Positions 43,590 to 60,690 are shown, numbered from the stretch's first letter. The stretch: DNA of 64,000 nt from Hygrocybe punicea (GCA_963556145.1 OY744464.1:6485508-6549507), one strand, 5' to 3'. Numbers and translations: made by a program. Notes: generated from the sequence alone by a model not told the origin.

Positions 43590-46180
43590 ACTGACCTTAC
43601 ACCTTGGCATTCCAAAATCTGCCCCTCCACACCACCATGGCTTGCATCCTGTGTTCCAGGACCATCCTTATACCCTGGCTTCTCATCCACATGTCAGCAC
43701 AACTACTTTGGAGCTAGTCTTTGCCTCGCCAGGAAACAGGAACACAGCAGTACCAGCCAGGCTATCAATAATAACCATTTAATCGGTGGTCTCTGGATAC
43801 TGGTGCAATCATTATCTGTACTAGTAGCTAATAGACAAAACTCAGAGGGTCCACACAGGCGCCCCCGGGCCCGATGTCATGGTGCTCAAGTTGGTACACT
43901 ACCCAATATGTGACTCGGGTAAGTTCCCAGATCGTATCACTGTTCTCCATTGTTCACATCCTGCGTATATAGTACTTCTTGTGCACTGGCAAGACATACT
44001 ATCATCACCCCATAATATGATGTATTATATGTCTAGTGTTGAGTTTGTTGTGGATTGAGCTAAAATTGAAGTTGCCGGCAGGTATTTGTGATGATATTGT
44101 GACAACTAAATACCACTTGTATGTACTGATGTGCTTGACATTGTAAGTGGAATTGATCACAGGCCTGACAGAGTTGCTAAATACCACTTGTATATACTGA
44201 TGTGCTTGACATTGTAAGGGGAATTGATCCCAGGATTGCTGAAGTTGACAATGGCCTGGTTGTGAGTGATTATTCCCTCATATCTACCCTGATAAGCAGA
44301 TTATCACATTCAATCAGGTGGCTATGTTGTGACTAACTTCAACTGGGAAAATCACTGTCTCTCTGATTTTCTGATGGTACCCACAGAGCAGCCGACACTT
44401 TGCATGCACCCATGCCTGGGATGAGTCTCAGGCAACCCAATCCATTTTTGGCATGGTTCCATGCCAAAATCATGGGTGAGAATGTGCCTACAGTTTTGTG
44501 ACTGGCTGGGCCTGGGTTGCTTTCCCATACACAGCATGCAAAATAAGATTTCAGCATCATACAAATACATTGTTAATACATTACAAATTTTGAATTTGGG
44601 AATCTTCAAACCATTTAACCATATGGTGGTTGTTGTGGTTGTGGCCACCATGGTTGCATTCCAGCAGTCCAGGCCTTCATTGTCACTTTTATTGCCACAC
44701 TGCACTCTCCTTGAGAGATGTCATTTGAAGTGCACCCATGTTCTTGAGGTAATGGAAGGAGCATTAGTAGGTGGCTGCTACTTGATGAAAAATTAGGCTG
44801 GAGAGTGGGTGTACTGCACTTGCTATTCTCCACACTGTCCTCATCATCATGATCACTGTTGGGGTAGTGTTCATCCTCATGCCCATTGGTCTCAGTCTTG
44901 GTCATATGGTTATGGCTGCTGCAGCAGTCACAGTCCTTGTCTATTGTTATCTTCATTCATGTAGTTGTCATTGTTGACCACATACCTACTGTAAGCATAT
45001 AGTGTGAGTGTGGGTGGTCAAATGGGGCCTTATCCTCACAGTGGTCCTGACCCTGACCCTCTATGGTAACCAATGGCTCCTTGAAACACTACTACTCCAT
45101 GAAACACCTTTATATCATTGGTTCCACACATTCCCTAAGGCAAAATATAATTCTTTTCACTTCTGCACATCAAATGAATATATTTAGACAGTTGTGTCCA
45201 TGCAAATGCACCAATAAAATTAGAAAATAACTTTTTAAGTAGGAGAGAATATTATGACCACCAGTATTTTGATCAAACAATAATCAAATCTGAATGGTTT
45301 TCTTTGAAAATTGGTACAGTCTTCAATGGGTCAATGAGACACCCAAAAACATTTAAGTCTCGGAATTGAACACTATTAGATTTTGAGAAAATCTGAGTAG
45401 GTACAAAGTTGTATTTACTGTTTGAGAAGCCGTAAACAAAACATCTCAGGAAGCTCCTGCCAAGTGAGTGGACTGCAGCTTGATGTTTGCGAAATAGGTA
45501 TTTTTGGCATTTCCGGGTCAATGAGACAGTCACACTTATTAATATTTATCAAGAGTTAAACCGACAATAACACTCTGGCTAATCAGAGTCGCTATCAATC
45601 TCGGAACCTGGCAACGACTCTGAATCATTGTCTGCTTCCTCCTCCACAACAGCTGGCCTCGGAATTGGTGACAGCAACAATGAAAATAAAAGTTGTGACA
45701 CTTATATTTGACTGCATCTGGACAGCATGACATTCCAGCTGAAAGTGGTCATAAATTTGTTTCTCGAGACATTTACACCTTGAACACAATGAAATGATAC
45801 AGGACAATTGTCAGACCTCTGAAATGTGGCTTAACATTGCTTGATCATGATTCATCAAAGTCCGAGGGGACATTCTACATGCTGCGAAAAATTTAGACTA
45901 AGTGTCTCGTTGACCCAGGCATCTCATTGACCTGTTGAAGACTGTATCTGTAGTCTTTGAATACATCCAGATATTTCTGTCTATTTAGAATGTTGTTCAA
46001 TGGATGCACTTGGCCAGAAATTTGGATTTCAAGTTAAGTGTTTCAAGGAGCCATTGATTACTGTACCTTGTGGTTGAGGGTGATGATGGGGAAAAGGAAA
46101 CTTACCTGCTAGTGGGCCTGAGGGACTTACCACACCTCCAACCCTGCTTGTGGCCACTGATGTGTTTGTCCTTGTGTACT
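43590..46180. other. stretch without clear genes; small repeats
   Basis: No recognised gene. A 73-bp tandem duplication (landmark TAAATACCACTTGTAT at 44106 and 44179) lies at about 44100-44250. A possible inverted-repeat element with ends ACAGTCTTCAA / TTGAAGACTGT spans 45316-45945 and contains repeated GGTCAATGAGAC words. The small minus-strand frames at 44339-44705 and 45273-45807 are not convincing. Confidence 0.45.
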
Positions 46181-46481
46181 CAGAAGGGTGGGAAAAATAA
46201 TTATGGGCCGGAACCCTTCTAGCAAGGATATTAATGCATCCGCTCCGACGGCATGTACAAAGAGAGAAATGAAAATCATACCCGGCGATCCAGCTCGGTT
46301 AAGAAGATTTTTGGGGGTCACTGGAGGGCTCGCCGTGTCGCCGCGAAGATTGGACTACTCGGGCCATGGGCTTCTGTCGAGGCGATGGCCAAATTTGGTA
46401 ACGAGGAACAACGTTGCGTGCGAAAAATCACCCTCCAGTCTCACTCTCCCGTCAACATCCAACATCCAACGTTCTGATCCC

Positions 46482-47037
46482 ATGCAATTAGTTGCTGCCT
46501 TCTCGCTGTTTACTCTTGTTCTCTCCTTGTTACAAGCTCGCGCCCAAGCCCCGCCGAACGAGGATCCCTCCTGTGAATACGTTTGTCCAGGAGCGGATTT
46601 GAACGATCAGCCATTAATCGTCTCGCAGAGCGAGTCTCTTCCCTACAACGGTCTTTACTCCGTGTTTGAATGCTTGTAAGCGTCCTCATCGAGATCCTTG
46701 TCTTTTCCCCCGGCGCTGACGCTTTGTCCTGGCCGTAGTTATGTTAGTCCAGATGACAGAGCAGAAGGGAAGTGCTATTACTACAAGGTGAGATTGAAGT
46801 CATCCTCGGCGATGGTGGTAGAATCTTATTATATGAACCTTTTCATTCCTTTTTCTCCACTAGACCAATGGCGAACACGCCTTGGCTTACCCTGGAAGCC
46901 CATGTCCACCGATTGCGACTAAATCATGCTCCACTCCGGGCACGGCTGTAAACCAAGAACTCAAACCGGAGACTTCACTCCCGACTTGGATACTTCGCGG
47001 AAACTACTTGCTGTACGTCAAATCGCATCCGTCGTGA
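46482..47037 (+). CDS. small secreted cysteine-containing protein
   Basis: Three exons (46482-46675, 46739-46787, 46864-47037) with consensus GT..AG introns give about 138 residues. The N-terminus MQLVAAFSLFTLVLSLLQARA is a classical signal peptide with likely cleavage after RA or AQA. The mature part is hydrophilic with seven Cys residues (CEYVC, FEC, GKCYYYK, SPCPP, KSC), suggesting disulphides. No enzyme motif is present. The ATG at 46482 is preferred over the upstream ATG at 46188 because it begins the signal peptide. Its size and export signal fit the small secreted proteins of basidiomycetes (effector-like or cell-surface proteins), but a specific role cannot be assigned. The MULE-like element begins 364 bp downstream. 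Confidence 0.7.
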
Positions 47038-47400
47038 TGGCAGATTCCAAGTATGGGGTCGTTTCCGCCATGAAGTTTTAAATTTAAAAATTTCCCCCCA
47101 TATTTTACCTCCTGGCTTTCTCGGTTTTGTATCCCTACATGGCATTTTGGGCTCGTCTGCCACACCGATATCTCGACAATGTATAATCTTGTTCAAATTT
47201 GCTTATAGTTGGTCGTTTCTTTTCACTTGGAGTACACCTCATGAAATGGACGTTACACTTACATATTATGGATCCTGCTGTGTTCTGTAGTGCTCATTTA
47301 TTTAATGTATACGAAGAAATTTGAATTCTTGGCCTACCCTGCTTCTTTCCGGATCCGTGACGTTATGATTATTTTCGCTGGAATTTACGCGAGTACACCT
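47038..47400. other. short intergenic stretch
   Basis: A 3' flank of the secreted-protein gene, AT-rich, with nothing recognisable before the MULE-like element starts at 47401. Confidence 0.5.
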
Positions 47401-50400
47401 AACTTTAGTACTATTAGCTATTCCGAATAGCTATCAGTGATTGAATAGCTAGAAATAATGGTGTGGGAGGACATACCGATGAATAGCTTGCTCTGCCACG
47501 AATAGCTACTTTTGAGTGTGAATAGCTAGATAGCGGTGATGTGGTGACGTGGCACTACAGCACCGGTCAGAAATATCATTTAAGAGCACTACACTGAGTA
47601 CTGCAAGTATACTGAGTCACTCGGTAACTGTAAAGGATGCTTAATAGCTCCAGCCTTCCATGCTGTTAAATATGCTTATATCGAAGTCGGGCAAGTTAGC
47701 CAGGTCAATCCCAGAGAATGCGTCGGCTGGTTCAACATTGAATGGTCCTAGACCTGAACATAAGTGAGGTAACAATCCGAGCACGGGCGTTGCATTGGCG
47801 TTTGAGCCCAGAAGAGCTGGTAGGCCGAGGAATGGGTTATCTCCGTCAAGCATCGGCTGTGAGCCTAGGTCTGAGGTGCCAGTGGGGGTCAACTCGGAGA
47901 TGCTTGCACTTGGGTCTTCTACATGTTCTGCGAGGCCTGGGGTAATAGCCAATTCAATTCAGCCAGGAATCGAAATTAAGGAGCAAACAACTCACCCAAG
48001 GAAATCGACTCAAGTCCTGCGATCTTTGGAATCGTGATGTGATCGTACTTCTTTGCCCCCCCTCTGTTGCGTCTCGGAGTGCGACCAGCTTCTTTTTTCT
48101 GGGCAGTTAACTCGGTGAGCTGAGCTTTGAGATCTTTCGTTGCTCCGGTAGTGGTTGCAATACGTTCCCGAACAATTTTGATGCCGTCGTCAAGCACATT
48201 GTGCTGATCACGTTGTTTAGCTTGAGATACATGGCGACTGACGGCTCGGCTCATTCAGGCGGTCTCGTTGTTGTAACGGTTTCGGAGCAGGCAAGATTCT
48301 TCTGCTGCAAGAATTGAAGCAGCAACGCTGGCGTCGAGGAGGCGGGCTCTACAATAATCGCAACCACATAAGTAAGCTAGCAATTTCCGAGACTCAAAAG
48401 CATGCAGATAACTCTTACTTTTGAATTGCCTCGAGTGGCTGGAGCTTGATGTTGGTGAAACTATTTGTTGCGACATGAGCAGTCTCAACTAAGTTTGTAT
48501 GTGTCGGTGTCAACTCCCAGAAGTCAACTCGCATAAGCGACAATGTCTTGTTAAATCCAGGAAGTAACCACGGATACATAATCTTGTGCTTATACGTCTA
48601 ATCGTCAAAAGAGTTGAGTTTAGTTTCTACACGAAAACAAGATACAAGACTGATACACACTTTGCAAATGAACAGACTTGTGGGATTGGCAAAATGAATG
48701 CCATGCTTCGAAATCTGCCTGCAGCACGAGTGCTCGGAAAAGGTTGAGATACGTCACAGTTGCAGCACCGACATGAGGGACAAGTTCGTCAGTCTTCCTG
48801 AAAATTGATTCTGGCATCAGCTGAACCAGACTCGGAGCAACAGAGCTGCGTGAAACACCTTTCGAAGTGGACAGAGCAGAATTTAACAACATGCTGGACC
48901 AGAATGTTTGGATCAAGAGTATGAATGCCACTAATAGACGGATCATTCATGTGCAACAGAACTGCTGCAAAACCTTGAACTTGGGCCGCCTCCATGTCAA
49001 AATGAATTGAAAGAATATTCCCCGTTGGATCGAGTACTTTGAACTTGACTGGACGACCTGTTACCTTCTCGACTGATTTGAAAAATCCTTCGAAAACGAG
49101 GGTGAAGGCTTCATGTGTTGCACGATTACAATAGACCCTCGCCACCGTAACTCCTGTTCCATCTTTGTTAAATGGCTAGACAGATGGACGAATGAAATGC
49201 AATTACTTTCAGTCAAACGGTCACACCATGCTGCAACCTCCCATTCATTGAGATCCCCTCTCACCCGTTTGAATGTAAAATCACAGACGATGTACAGAGC
49301 AGCATGGATGAGATTAGCGAGCACAGCGTTCATTGTTACGGCCACTTTGATATCGCCCTCCATTCGAATATGATGAATGTACTGATGTTCTACAGGCAAA
49401 TCCTTTAGGTCACGGTCATACTGATCAATTATTCCTATCATTCTGTGATTAGAAAACATCTCTAGGATACCACGCGAAGTGTGACTCACCATTCCATCCA
49501 AGACCGGCAGGTACTTTCACTTGCTTGGCTGCCTTAACATGCTCATGAAGTACTTTCTTGTTGCGGAAAGCCGGATGCTTCGTACTGAGGTTGGTGCCGA
49601 GTAAGGTCATTGTGGTGCCAGCTGTGATCACCTTGGTATAAGAATTCCTGCGCAGTCATTGGCATTGCAGAGCATACCTTGATCAAGTTTCCCACCCGTC
49701 GCACCAAAGACTCCAAGTACGTCTAGGCACCTTATTAAATCGTCCTTTGCATCTTGGCTTAACTTTTCTTCGGGCCACGGTGGGTGGGAATGCCACCCAC
49801 GGATGATGACTACAATTTTGCGGATTGCAGGGTCTTTTGATGTGTACACAGTTTTTTGTACCGGACAAGGATATTCAATGATTCTGCCAATCACTAATTT
49901 TCCATCACGGAAATGAGTATGAGCTGAATGAAACATCAGATGCTTCTAAATTCAAAGAGTCGGAATGATTTCAAAGCACTAACTACATGTCTTTTTCTTT
50001 CCGTGACGTGGGTGCACAAAGTGAGCACAGGCATTTTCATATAATGCTGTCTCAAGTGGATCCAAGCCCACTCCCCCCATGTACTTGACAAGTGTGGTTT
50101 CGTCAACTCCATTTGGAAGGGGCGCATATAGATGTTCCCACTTCTCCGACTTCTGCCAATGGCTGCACCCAACAAAGTGGAACTTCCCAGCAGTCGATGG
50201 GGCCTGTGCAGCGGTCCTCCAAGTGAGTAGAGTATCCAATGAGTCGAGATGAAGATACCAAGGACGTACATTGGTGAGTGGTATTAAACATGGTCTGCCC
50301 TTGCATTTGACGTCTTTGCATGACAAGCTGACAATTAACCGATAAAATCTGAAGCCGGAGACCTGTTAGCAAGTCACAATGAGACGGAAAAACACGTACG

Positions 50401-51782
50401 CAGCAGTTTTTGCAATCATAGTAATGCTGTCATTGTGGTTCTGATCCAGCTCCGATGAAAAAATTGCCTGCATCAGCGACATATCATCAGGATCATCACG
50501 CGTGTATCTGCCATCATCGAGAAGGCTCTATCAAAAAATTCACAACAAAGGCCACCATTGCATTTGTGTGTGGACCGCCGTACAGCTAAACCATCTAACA
50601 GGGTGAGATTTATGGCTTGTTGCGAGCTTCCATTTGTTCCTTTTCCCCACGAGTCTTGGTCCTAGGCAATGTCAATGTCTACTAGTACATGCCAGTGCAA
50701 ATAAGGGTAATCGTACCTCAGACTTCAAGATAGCATCAAGGGCCTTCGGACCACCACCCTTTTTCGTGACAGGATTATCGGAGAGATCGTCACTCAAGTC
50801 AATGACAAACGCAGTGTCAACATCTGTGACTGGATAGTGGCTCGGCACATGGTCAAAGTTGATAACAGCGTCCACCTTCATCTTCCTTGTCACAATAATC
50901 TTTGAGTCCTCACCCACTCCTCGCTGACCTTTCTCCTTCTTTGTCTGCTTCACCTGTCTCCCAGCATCTTCCAATTTAACTAAAGCAACTGGTGCCCGGT
51001 TCTCGATTTTGGGTTGGATATCATCATCAGAATCAATCAAAATGACCTCGGTATGTTTTCCTTTCTTTTGAGGCCTCGCATTAACTTGGACCTCTCGGCG
51101 ATCTGTCTCGAGCATTTCAGACACTTCTGCAGTGCGTTTTTTATGGCCAACCACAGCAAACGGTGTTTCTAGACCAGCTCCAATGGGTGACGAATCTGTG
51201 GAGAATCTTTTCGAAGGGTGCATGTAAGTTCCCCATTCATTCAGGTTCAAAAGTACTGACCTTTTCGGAGTCCCTTGGCCACTCTTTTCTAACAGATACT
51301 CACGATACTTGTCGAGTGCCACCCAGTCTTGGTAATTTGCCGCACTGAAGAATGGCAATTTGGCAAGCTCCGCTGGCATACCTTGCACAGAGAATGATCA
51401 GCACAGTGAGTATTTCATGATATTGCTTGTAGAAAACATACACAACCATTCTTTGTAGGCATCCATATCTTTCTCGTCACTGTGCTTCAGGCTTTCCTTT
51501 AGAGAAACCTTGGAGAACATAATGGGACGATCTCTGATGCTGGTCTCCGAAGCTGGTAAAAAAATTATATTTCCTGTAACTGCGTTACTAATTGCGAAGT
51601 CTTCCGGACTGCCGCTGTGTTTACCAAACTGGCTACTAGCACCTTTCTGAATAGCTAGAGTTGGCCTCAAAAGCTCCTGGGAGCGGAATAGCTATTTAGG
51701 AAGCAGATGTAGCTATTCGTGCTGTTCTCTAGCTATTCGTGTATATTTCTAGCTATTCTGAATAGTGAATAGTACTAAAGTT
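47401..51782 (-). mobile_element. MULE-like DNA transposon with GAATAGCTA arrays
   Basis: Inverted ends AACTTTAGTACTATT (47401, and inverse ending at 51782) continue into repeated GAATAGCTA/TAGCTATTC words at both ends (47420-47535 and 51650-51765). The interior carries one long multi-exon transposase gene on the minus strand. Flanks share AGTAC..CT-like bases (GAGTACACCT left, GTAGTACCTC right), but no exact target duplication is evident. The gene is largely open, so this may be the most recently active DNA transposon of the window. Confidence 0.65.
47641..51670 (-). CDS. MULE-like transposase, multi-exon
   Basis: About ten minus-strand exons from around 51670 to 47641. In order: an N-terminal region (51670-51440, then 51380-50715) with LAKLPFFSAANYQDWVALDK, basic and acidic linkers and an IDSDDD SUMO-like motif; a Cys region (KCNGGLCC, KCKGRPC) near 50570-50280; a FLYWCH/WRKY-like FHFVGCSHWQKSEKW segment; GWHSHPPWPEEKLSQDAKDD; a catalytic-core-like IVCDFTFKRVRGDLNEWEVA; VARVYCNRATHEAF and VTGRPVKFKV; QVQGFAAVLLHMNDP; VKFCSVHFERCF; and a C-terminal tail ending NSMEGWSY. 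DFTFKRV...EWE followed by a G-x-x-D-x-E-x-AQ-x-x-GF block is what I associate with agaricomycete MULE-type transposases. Exact exon joints were not all resolved, and catalytic residues other than the first Asp are not assigned. Confidence 0.6.
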
Positions 51783-51807
51783 GTAGTACCTCAATTTACG
51801 CCTGTCA

Positions 51808-52817
51808 ATGTCAAACAACCGACGGGCCACCACAGTCTACGATCTCGCTAGTCTTCGCCTGCACAAAGACGGGACCCGCGTACAGCAGAGTTTGCTACCA
51901 AGGAACACTAGGAATGCCGTACGAGACGCGAGGGGCAATTGGATGGCCACGGACGCGGGTGGTTCTTGGAGGGTGAAGAAGAGGCGAGCTGCCCGTCCAA
52001 AACAGACAACAGAGAATTCAGACGTCGAGGGTGAGGCTTTTGGACTTGATGAAGGGCCGACACGAAAGGATAAAGGGAAGCAACGGCATGTAGAGATAGA
52101 GGAATTTGTGGATGGAAGAGAGAAGGAACAGAAAGCTCGAAGAACAAGAAAGCGGCGCAAGGTCGACGATGATCTTGGTTTTCTCGACGCACAACCCCAC
52201 GTTCCCCAACGGACTTCATGTTCGGAACGGTTCTTCCTAGATGAGCCTGCAATCCCCCTGTTGCCAACGCCTTCCTCAGCAAGTCACCTTTCTCCTGCTT
52301 CTAAGCCAAGCATTGCGCTGATGTTTCGCGTCTCACAAGGACTTCCTGAAATGTATCCACCATTTTGCGAGCTGCTATTACAGCGAACGCGGACAGTTGT
52401 TCAACGCCTCAAAAGAGCATCGTATCGAGAGGCAACGACAGCGATTACGAAGACAGAATGAAATCAACGGCTTAAGTCCAACATCCACTCTGCAGGACGA
52501 ACGCACAACAGGACCCGAAGACTCTGCGAGCGATCGTGAGTGGAGTCCAACCACCTCAACTTCAATGCAAAGTGGTACGGATCACAGCGAAAATGAACTG
52601 AGAAGGGACATGTACAAGGCCATGGACGGTACTGCATTAATTGCAATCGGTCAGTCCCGTTCATTTCTTGCAACTTTTATTGTATCATTCTGACTGGTTG
52701 TATGGCACAGGAATGTTGTTGCAGGAACATATAGCTCAGCTCCTTGCACCTCGGATTCCGGATCCCGATGATTGTGAAGCAGAGATGCTGGAAGGAGAGC
52801 AGGAAGACGAAAGATAG
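51808..52817 (+). CDS. nuclear-type protein of unknown function (295 aa)
   Basis: Three exons: 51808-52278, 52340-52649 and 52711-52817, in consistent phase. Intron 1 is a GC-AG intron: TCA|GCAAGT...CACAAG|GAC. The N-terminus TTVYDLASLRLHKDGTRVQQ is followed by a charged region with a bipartite NLS-like KARRTRKRRK. The second exon encodes DFLKCIHHFASCYYSERGQL and a basic helix (EHRIERQRQRLRRQ), then acidic/Ser-rich sequence. The third ends acidic (EAEMLEGEQEDER). I do not recognise a named family. The design suggests a conserved nuclear protein of basidiomycetes. It starts 26 bp from the end of the MULE-like element, so that insertion lies in its promoter region. Confidence 0.65.
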
Positions 52818-52880
52818 AAATCTACATTATTTAGTCTTTACCACATTTATTATAATCAACTTGAGTAGAAGCGAGTAGCA

Positions 52881-53708
52881 GTGAATTCACGAATGTTCAC
52901 GGAATCACTGGACCTTTTCATATCGTGTGCTTACAGTGCAGTTACTTACGACAGAGTAAGAACGACTTCATTTGGTGCATATATTGACAAGGGGGCGTCG
53001 GTTCGCCAAGTTGGCGGCTTTGGCGTAGCGATGAACAAGAGGTGGACTGTGGTGACAAGTAGCGGAGGTGTGTCAGGGCCCGGGATGGGCATCAGGAGGG
53101 TATGGGTCCATTGGTATGTGTAGTAAGGATGACGAGCCGCTTTGCTGGGAGATAGGCACTGTTCCCCTAGCCGTGCTTGCTCATGGAGATCTGGCTGTGC
53201 ACACGGGCTTGACGTCGGAGGTAATGGGCCAGAACCTAAACACCGTTTAGTTCAATAAACAGGTGGTGGGGCTCTCACTCGTCTCTAACATGACTCAGGC
53301 AGGAATGAGTCCAAGACAACCTTGACGGAACTCATTTGTTATCTGGGAATGATGTTGAAATAGTTATGGCCTTGTACGCCGAAGAGCACGGCATCGAGGA
53401 TCGTTTGTTGCGAATATTCCACAAGCCAGGTGAGTTATGTCAATGCAGCCGCAGAAGGAGCGAAGCGACGGTTGCTCAAAAGGATGTTGTCCCGAGGGAG
53501 ATACACCGCACAGCAAGCTCACAACTGGTACTTGGAGGTCCACGAAGATGATTATAATGCGGTCGCTTTGGGTGGGAAGGAAAGTCACCTAGCAAAAGTG
53601 ATGGATGACGGGTTGTTTGTGATGGGGGCGTGGGACGAACTTCGATATCGGTGGAGGGCTGAAATCGGGAACAGTACCGTGCCAGGAGACAATACCAATA
53701 TCCAATAG
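52881..53708 (+). CDS. hypothetical protein, uncertain exon structure
   Basis: Plus-strand frames at 52881-53123 and 53430-53708 may be exons of one gene. The clearest part is 92 codons from 53430 with RRLLKRMLSRGRYTAQQAHN and DDYNAVALGGKESHLAKVMD, followed by TAG. A possible GT..AG intron (GTGAGTTATG...ATGCAG, 53430-53448) would join VANIPQA-type sequence to the second frame instead. No domain is recognised. It is convergent with the uL13m gene (stop at 53729, 20 bp away), which makes some transcription here plausible. Confidence 0.3.
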
Positions 53709-53728
53709 ATACGAACATTGCAGTTTAG

Positions 53729-54350
53729 CTACCGCAAAGTGCCGTCCTCCCAACTTTTCAAAATATTTGCCTCCAAGATGCCCATGTGAGGTCCCGGGAA
53801 TATGCGCAATCTCTCTAGCCTTCTTTCCCGCAGTTTGTTCTTTGGTAACATGCCTGAAACAGCGTGTCTGATGATCTATTACGGTCAAAATAAGGGCACA
53901 GCTCGGCGGTGTTGGGGATAAGACAATAATAATGCACCTCGTCCGGTTTCTTGATCATCATGTCTTTGTACGGTACTTCTTTCAGACCTCCTGGATACAT
54001 AGTGTGTTTCCGATAGACAAGTTGTTCCTGTTTTCGGCCGGTAACTTTGACCTTTCGTGAATTCGTTACAATAACGTAGTCCCCACAATCCACTGTCATT
54101 TTCGAGTACCCATCAAAGTCCAATATTTGACATGTTCCAGAGCATGCGTACCACTGGGATCGTATATTGGTTTATGCTTCCCCATGAGGACGAGTGCAAT
54201 TCGTTCTGCAAGTTTCCCGAGGATGCGATCCGAGGCATCAACATGGTGCCAGACCCTCGCGTATGCGAGAGCAGTCTGACCAATTCCTTGATTTCAGGGA
54301 GAGCGGCGGATTCTAGGAATAAAACTCACATTCCCGATGGCCTGCGACAT
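53729..54350 (-). CDS. MRPL23: mitochondrial large-subunit ribosomal protein uL13m
   Basis: Four exons on the minus strand: 54350-54330, 54275-54152, 54092-53938 and 53875-53729. All introns are GT..AG and phases agree. The product has [83 protein letters not shown] and [20 protein letters not shown], the diagnostic uL13 sequence (yeast Mrpl23). Length is about 148 residues, close to the family. It functions in the large subunit of the mitochondrial ribosome; the short N-terminus may act as the import signal, but this is not obvious. It is divergent from SMC5 with about 90 bp between start codons, so a shared promoter is likely. Confidence 0.92.
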
Positions 54351-54440
54351 GCTGGAAACTGGTAGAGTTCGTGTGAACTTTTCCGGTATTTTCTCACGTG
54401 TCTCCATAAGCGCGTCTGACTTTTCTCTCCGTGCCGCGAC
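54351..54440. promoter_or_regulatory. short divergent promoter uL13m / SMC5
   Basis: Only 90 bp separate the two start codons (54350 minus, 54441 plus). It contains CT-rich sequence. No TATA box is evident. Confidence 0.45.
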
Positions 54441-59264
<4,824 letters not shown>

Positions 59265-59339
59265 TGTTGCTTCTCGGGCTCAATGCTCCATATGTACAAT
59301 AATTAGAACCCTACATCATCGCATATCGACTTTAACAGC

Positions 59340-60470
59340 TTATGAACCACATATCTGTTTCGCCAGCGTTAAACAACGCAGTTTCGCCGCTGATATGCAT
59401 TCCTGAAGGACGTCCTGTGACCCCAAACTACCTAAGCCAAGCTGGTTGACCGATATGAGTTCATTGTGGTCATCGACCACAATGGAGATAGTGGCATCCA
59501 GCAAAGGTTCTTCGAATGAGGTTGGGTCTGCGAGAACGTAAGACCTCCGTTGCGTTGCGCCGTGAGTTTGGTGAATCCAGAACAATAGGATAAATCTTAC
59601 GAGTCAAATATTCCGAAGGACATCGAAATCGGTGAGCAGGTGATCTGCAAAGGTGTGCTAGATTTGCGAACGCAGGTTGTACAGCCGGATTCTTCGTTGA
59701 ACGTTGCTTTTGGTAGTCGGGCTGCCAAACGGCTATGGTTTCAGAAGAAGGAAAGAGCACAACGGAAGTACTCACTGTTTCTCAAGGCGGCTACCATAGC
59801 TATCAGTGTCGCGTCAAATGCATTCCCGTCATAATTGATGCATGTCGCGTCAACATATAAAACCCAGGCTGCCTTTGCCTGCTGGATGCAGAGTGACGAT
59901 AGCGGAAGCATCCCAGAACTAGGGCGTGTGTGAATGATTTTAAATCTTGTGACAATTACGAAACAAGGCTCACGCCATGAGAACTTCGTAGAGCCTGTCC
60001 GACAGCACTTGAGCTTCCTCCGTTGGGGGACCAGGCTTGAACTTTGGGGAACAGATGGCAGGTAAATCAAGATTAGGGACTATGTCGACACCGGGGACAG
60101 TCCATAAGTTCGTAGGGAAGGGATGGATAGAGATGAAATCACCGAGAAAACCCTCCCCTGGACGATCCAGTTCTGGCTTTGCGATTTCGGCCTTCACTCC
60201 ACAAACAATTGTAGTATCACCCAGGCGGACGAGCGCTGACCCGTTCGCGGTAGATATTGAGTCTGCCATTCGTTAGAGATGCTAGTGAGGAGACATTCGT
60301 GCAACCACCTCACCTGTATTTATGGAGACGTCCCGCCATTGGTCAAAACCTCGACTGTCGGGTCTGACATTCTCCTGGAGGAAGCGTTCGAAATAAACGC
60401 GTGGATGTAGTCGCTGGAAAGTCAAGGCTTTAAGATCGTCTTGCGCTGCGGTGGTTAAAGACGTCGCCAT
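59340..60470 (-). CDS. RRP43: RRP43, exosome core subunit (RNase PH-like)
   Basis: Exons on the minus strand: 60470-60314, 60262-59974, about 59920-59780, about 59725-59600 and about 59555-59340, with short GT..AG introns. The product has LTFQRLHPRVYFERFLQENV and RPDSRGFDQWRDVSINT, NGSALVRLGDTTIVCGVKAE, IVPNLDLPAICSPKFKPGPP, EEAQVLSDRLYEVL, LCIQQAKAAWVLYVDATCIN, YDGNAFDATLIAMVAALRN and ITCSPISMSFGIFD. This is the RNase PH fold of a eukaryotic exosome ring subunit; the pattern and N-terminus fit Rrp43/EXOSC8, catalytically inactive in eukaryotes. It acts in nuclear and cytoplasmic 3'-5' RNA decay. It converges on SMC5 (75 bp between stops) and is divergent from the gene starting at 60691. Confidence 0.88.
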
Positions 60471-60690
60471 TTCGTGTGTAGCGTTCTAAAAAACACGTCA
60501 TCAACCTCCATTATAATGGCAATAAGTCAAGGGCGACCATACAAAAAGGTGGATTTTCGAGAAAGGACTGACGCAGCCCTGCAATCCGAGTTGGATTGGC
60601 TGGAGCGCGCCCCGAAAAACTTGAAGATAGGTCCAAAAAAGGCAGCAGGAGTCGTGTTTGACTCGTTGATTCTCTACCCACTCTAAGTGC

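Noticed and set aside
44339..44705. Overlapping minus-strand frames containing ESNPGP-like words
   Set aside because: Such words often come from repeat or tRNA-derived sequence; there is no supporting structure, start context or domain.
47391..51792. Target duplication of the MULE-like element
   Set aside because: GAGTACACCT and GTAGTACCTC are only loosely similar; not counted as evidence.
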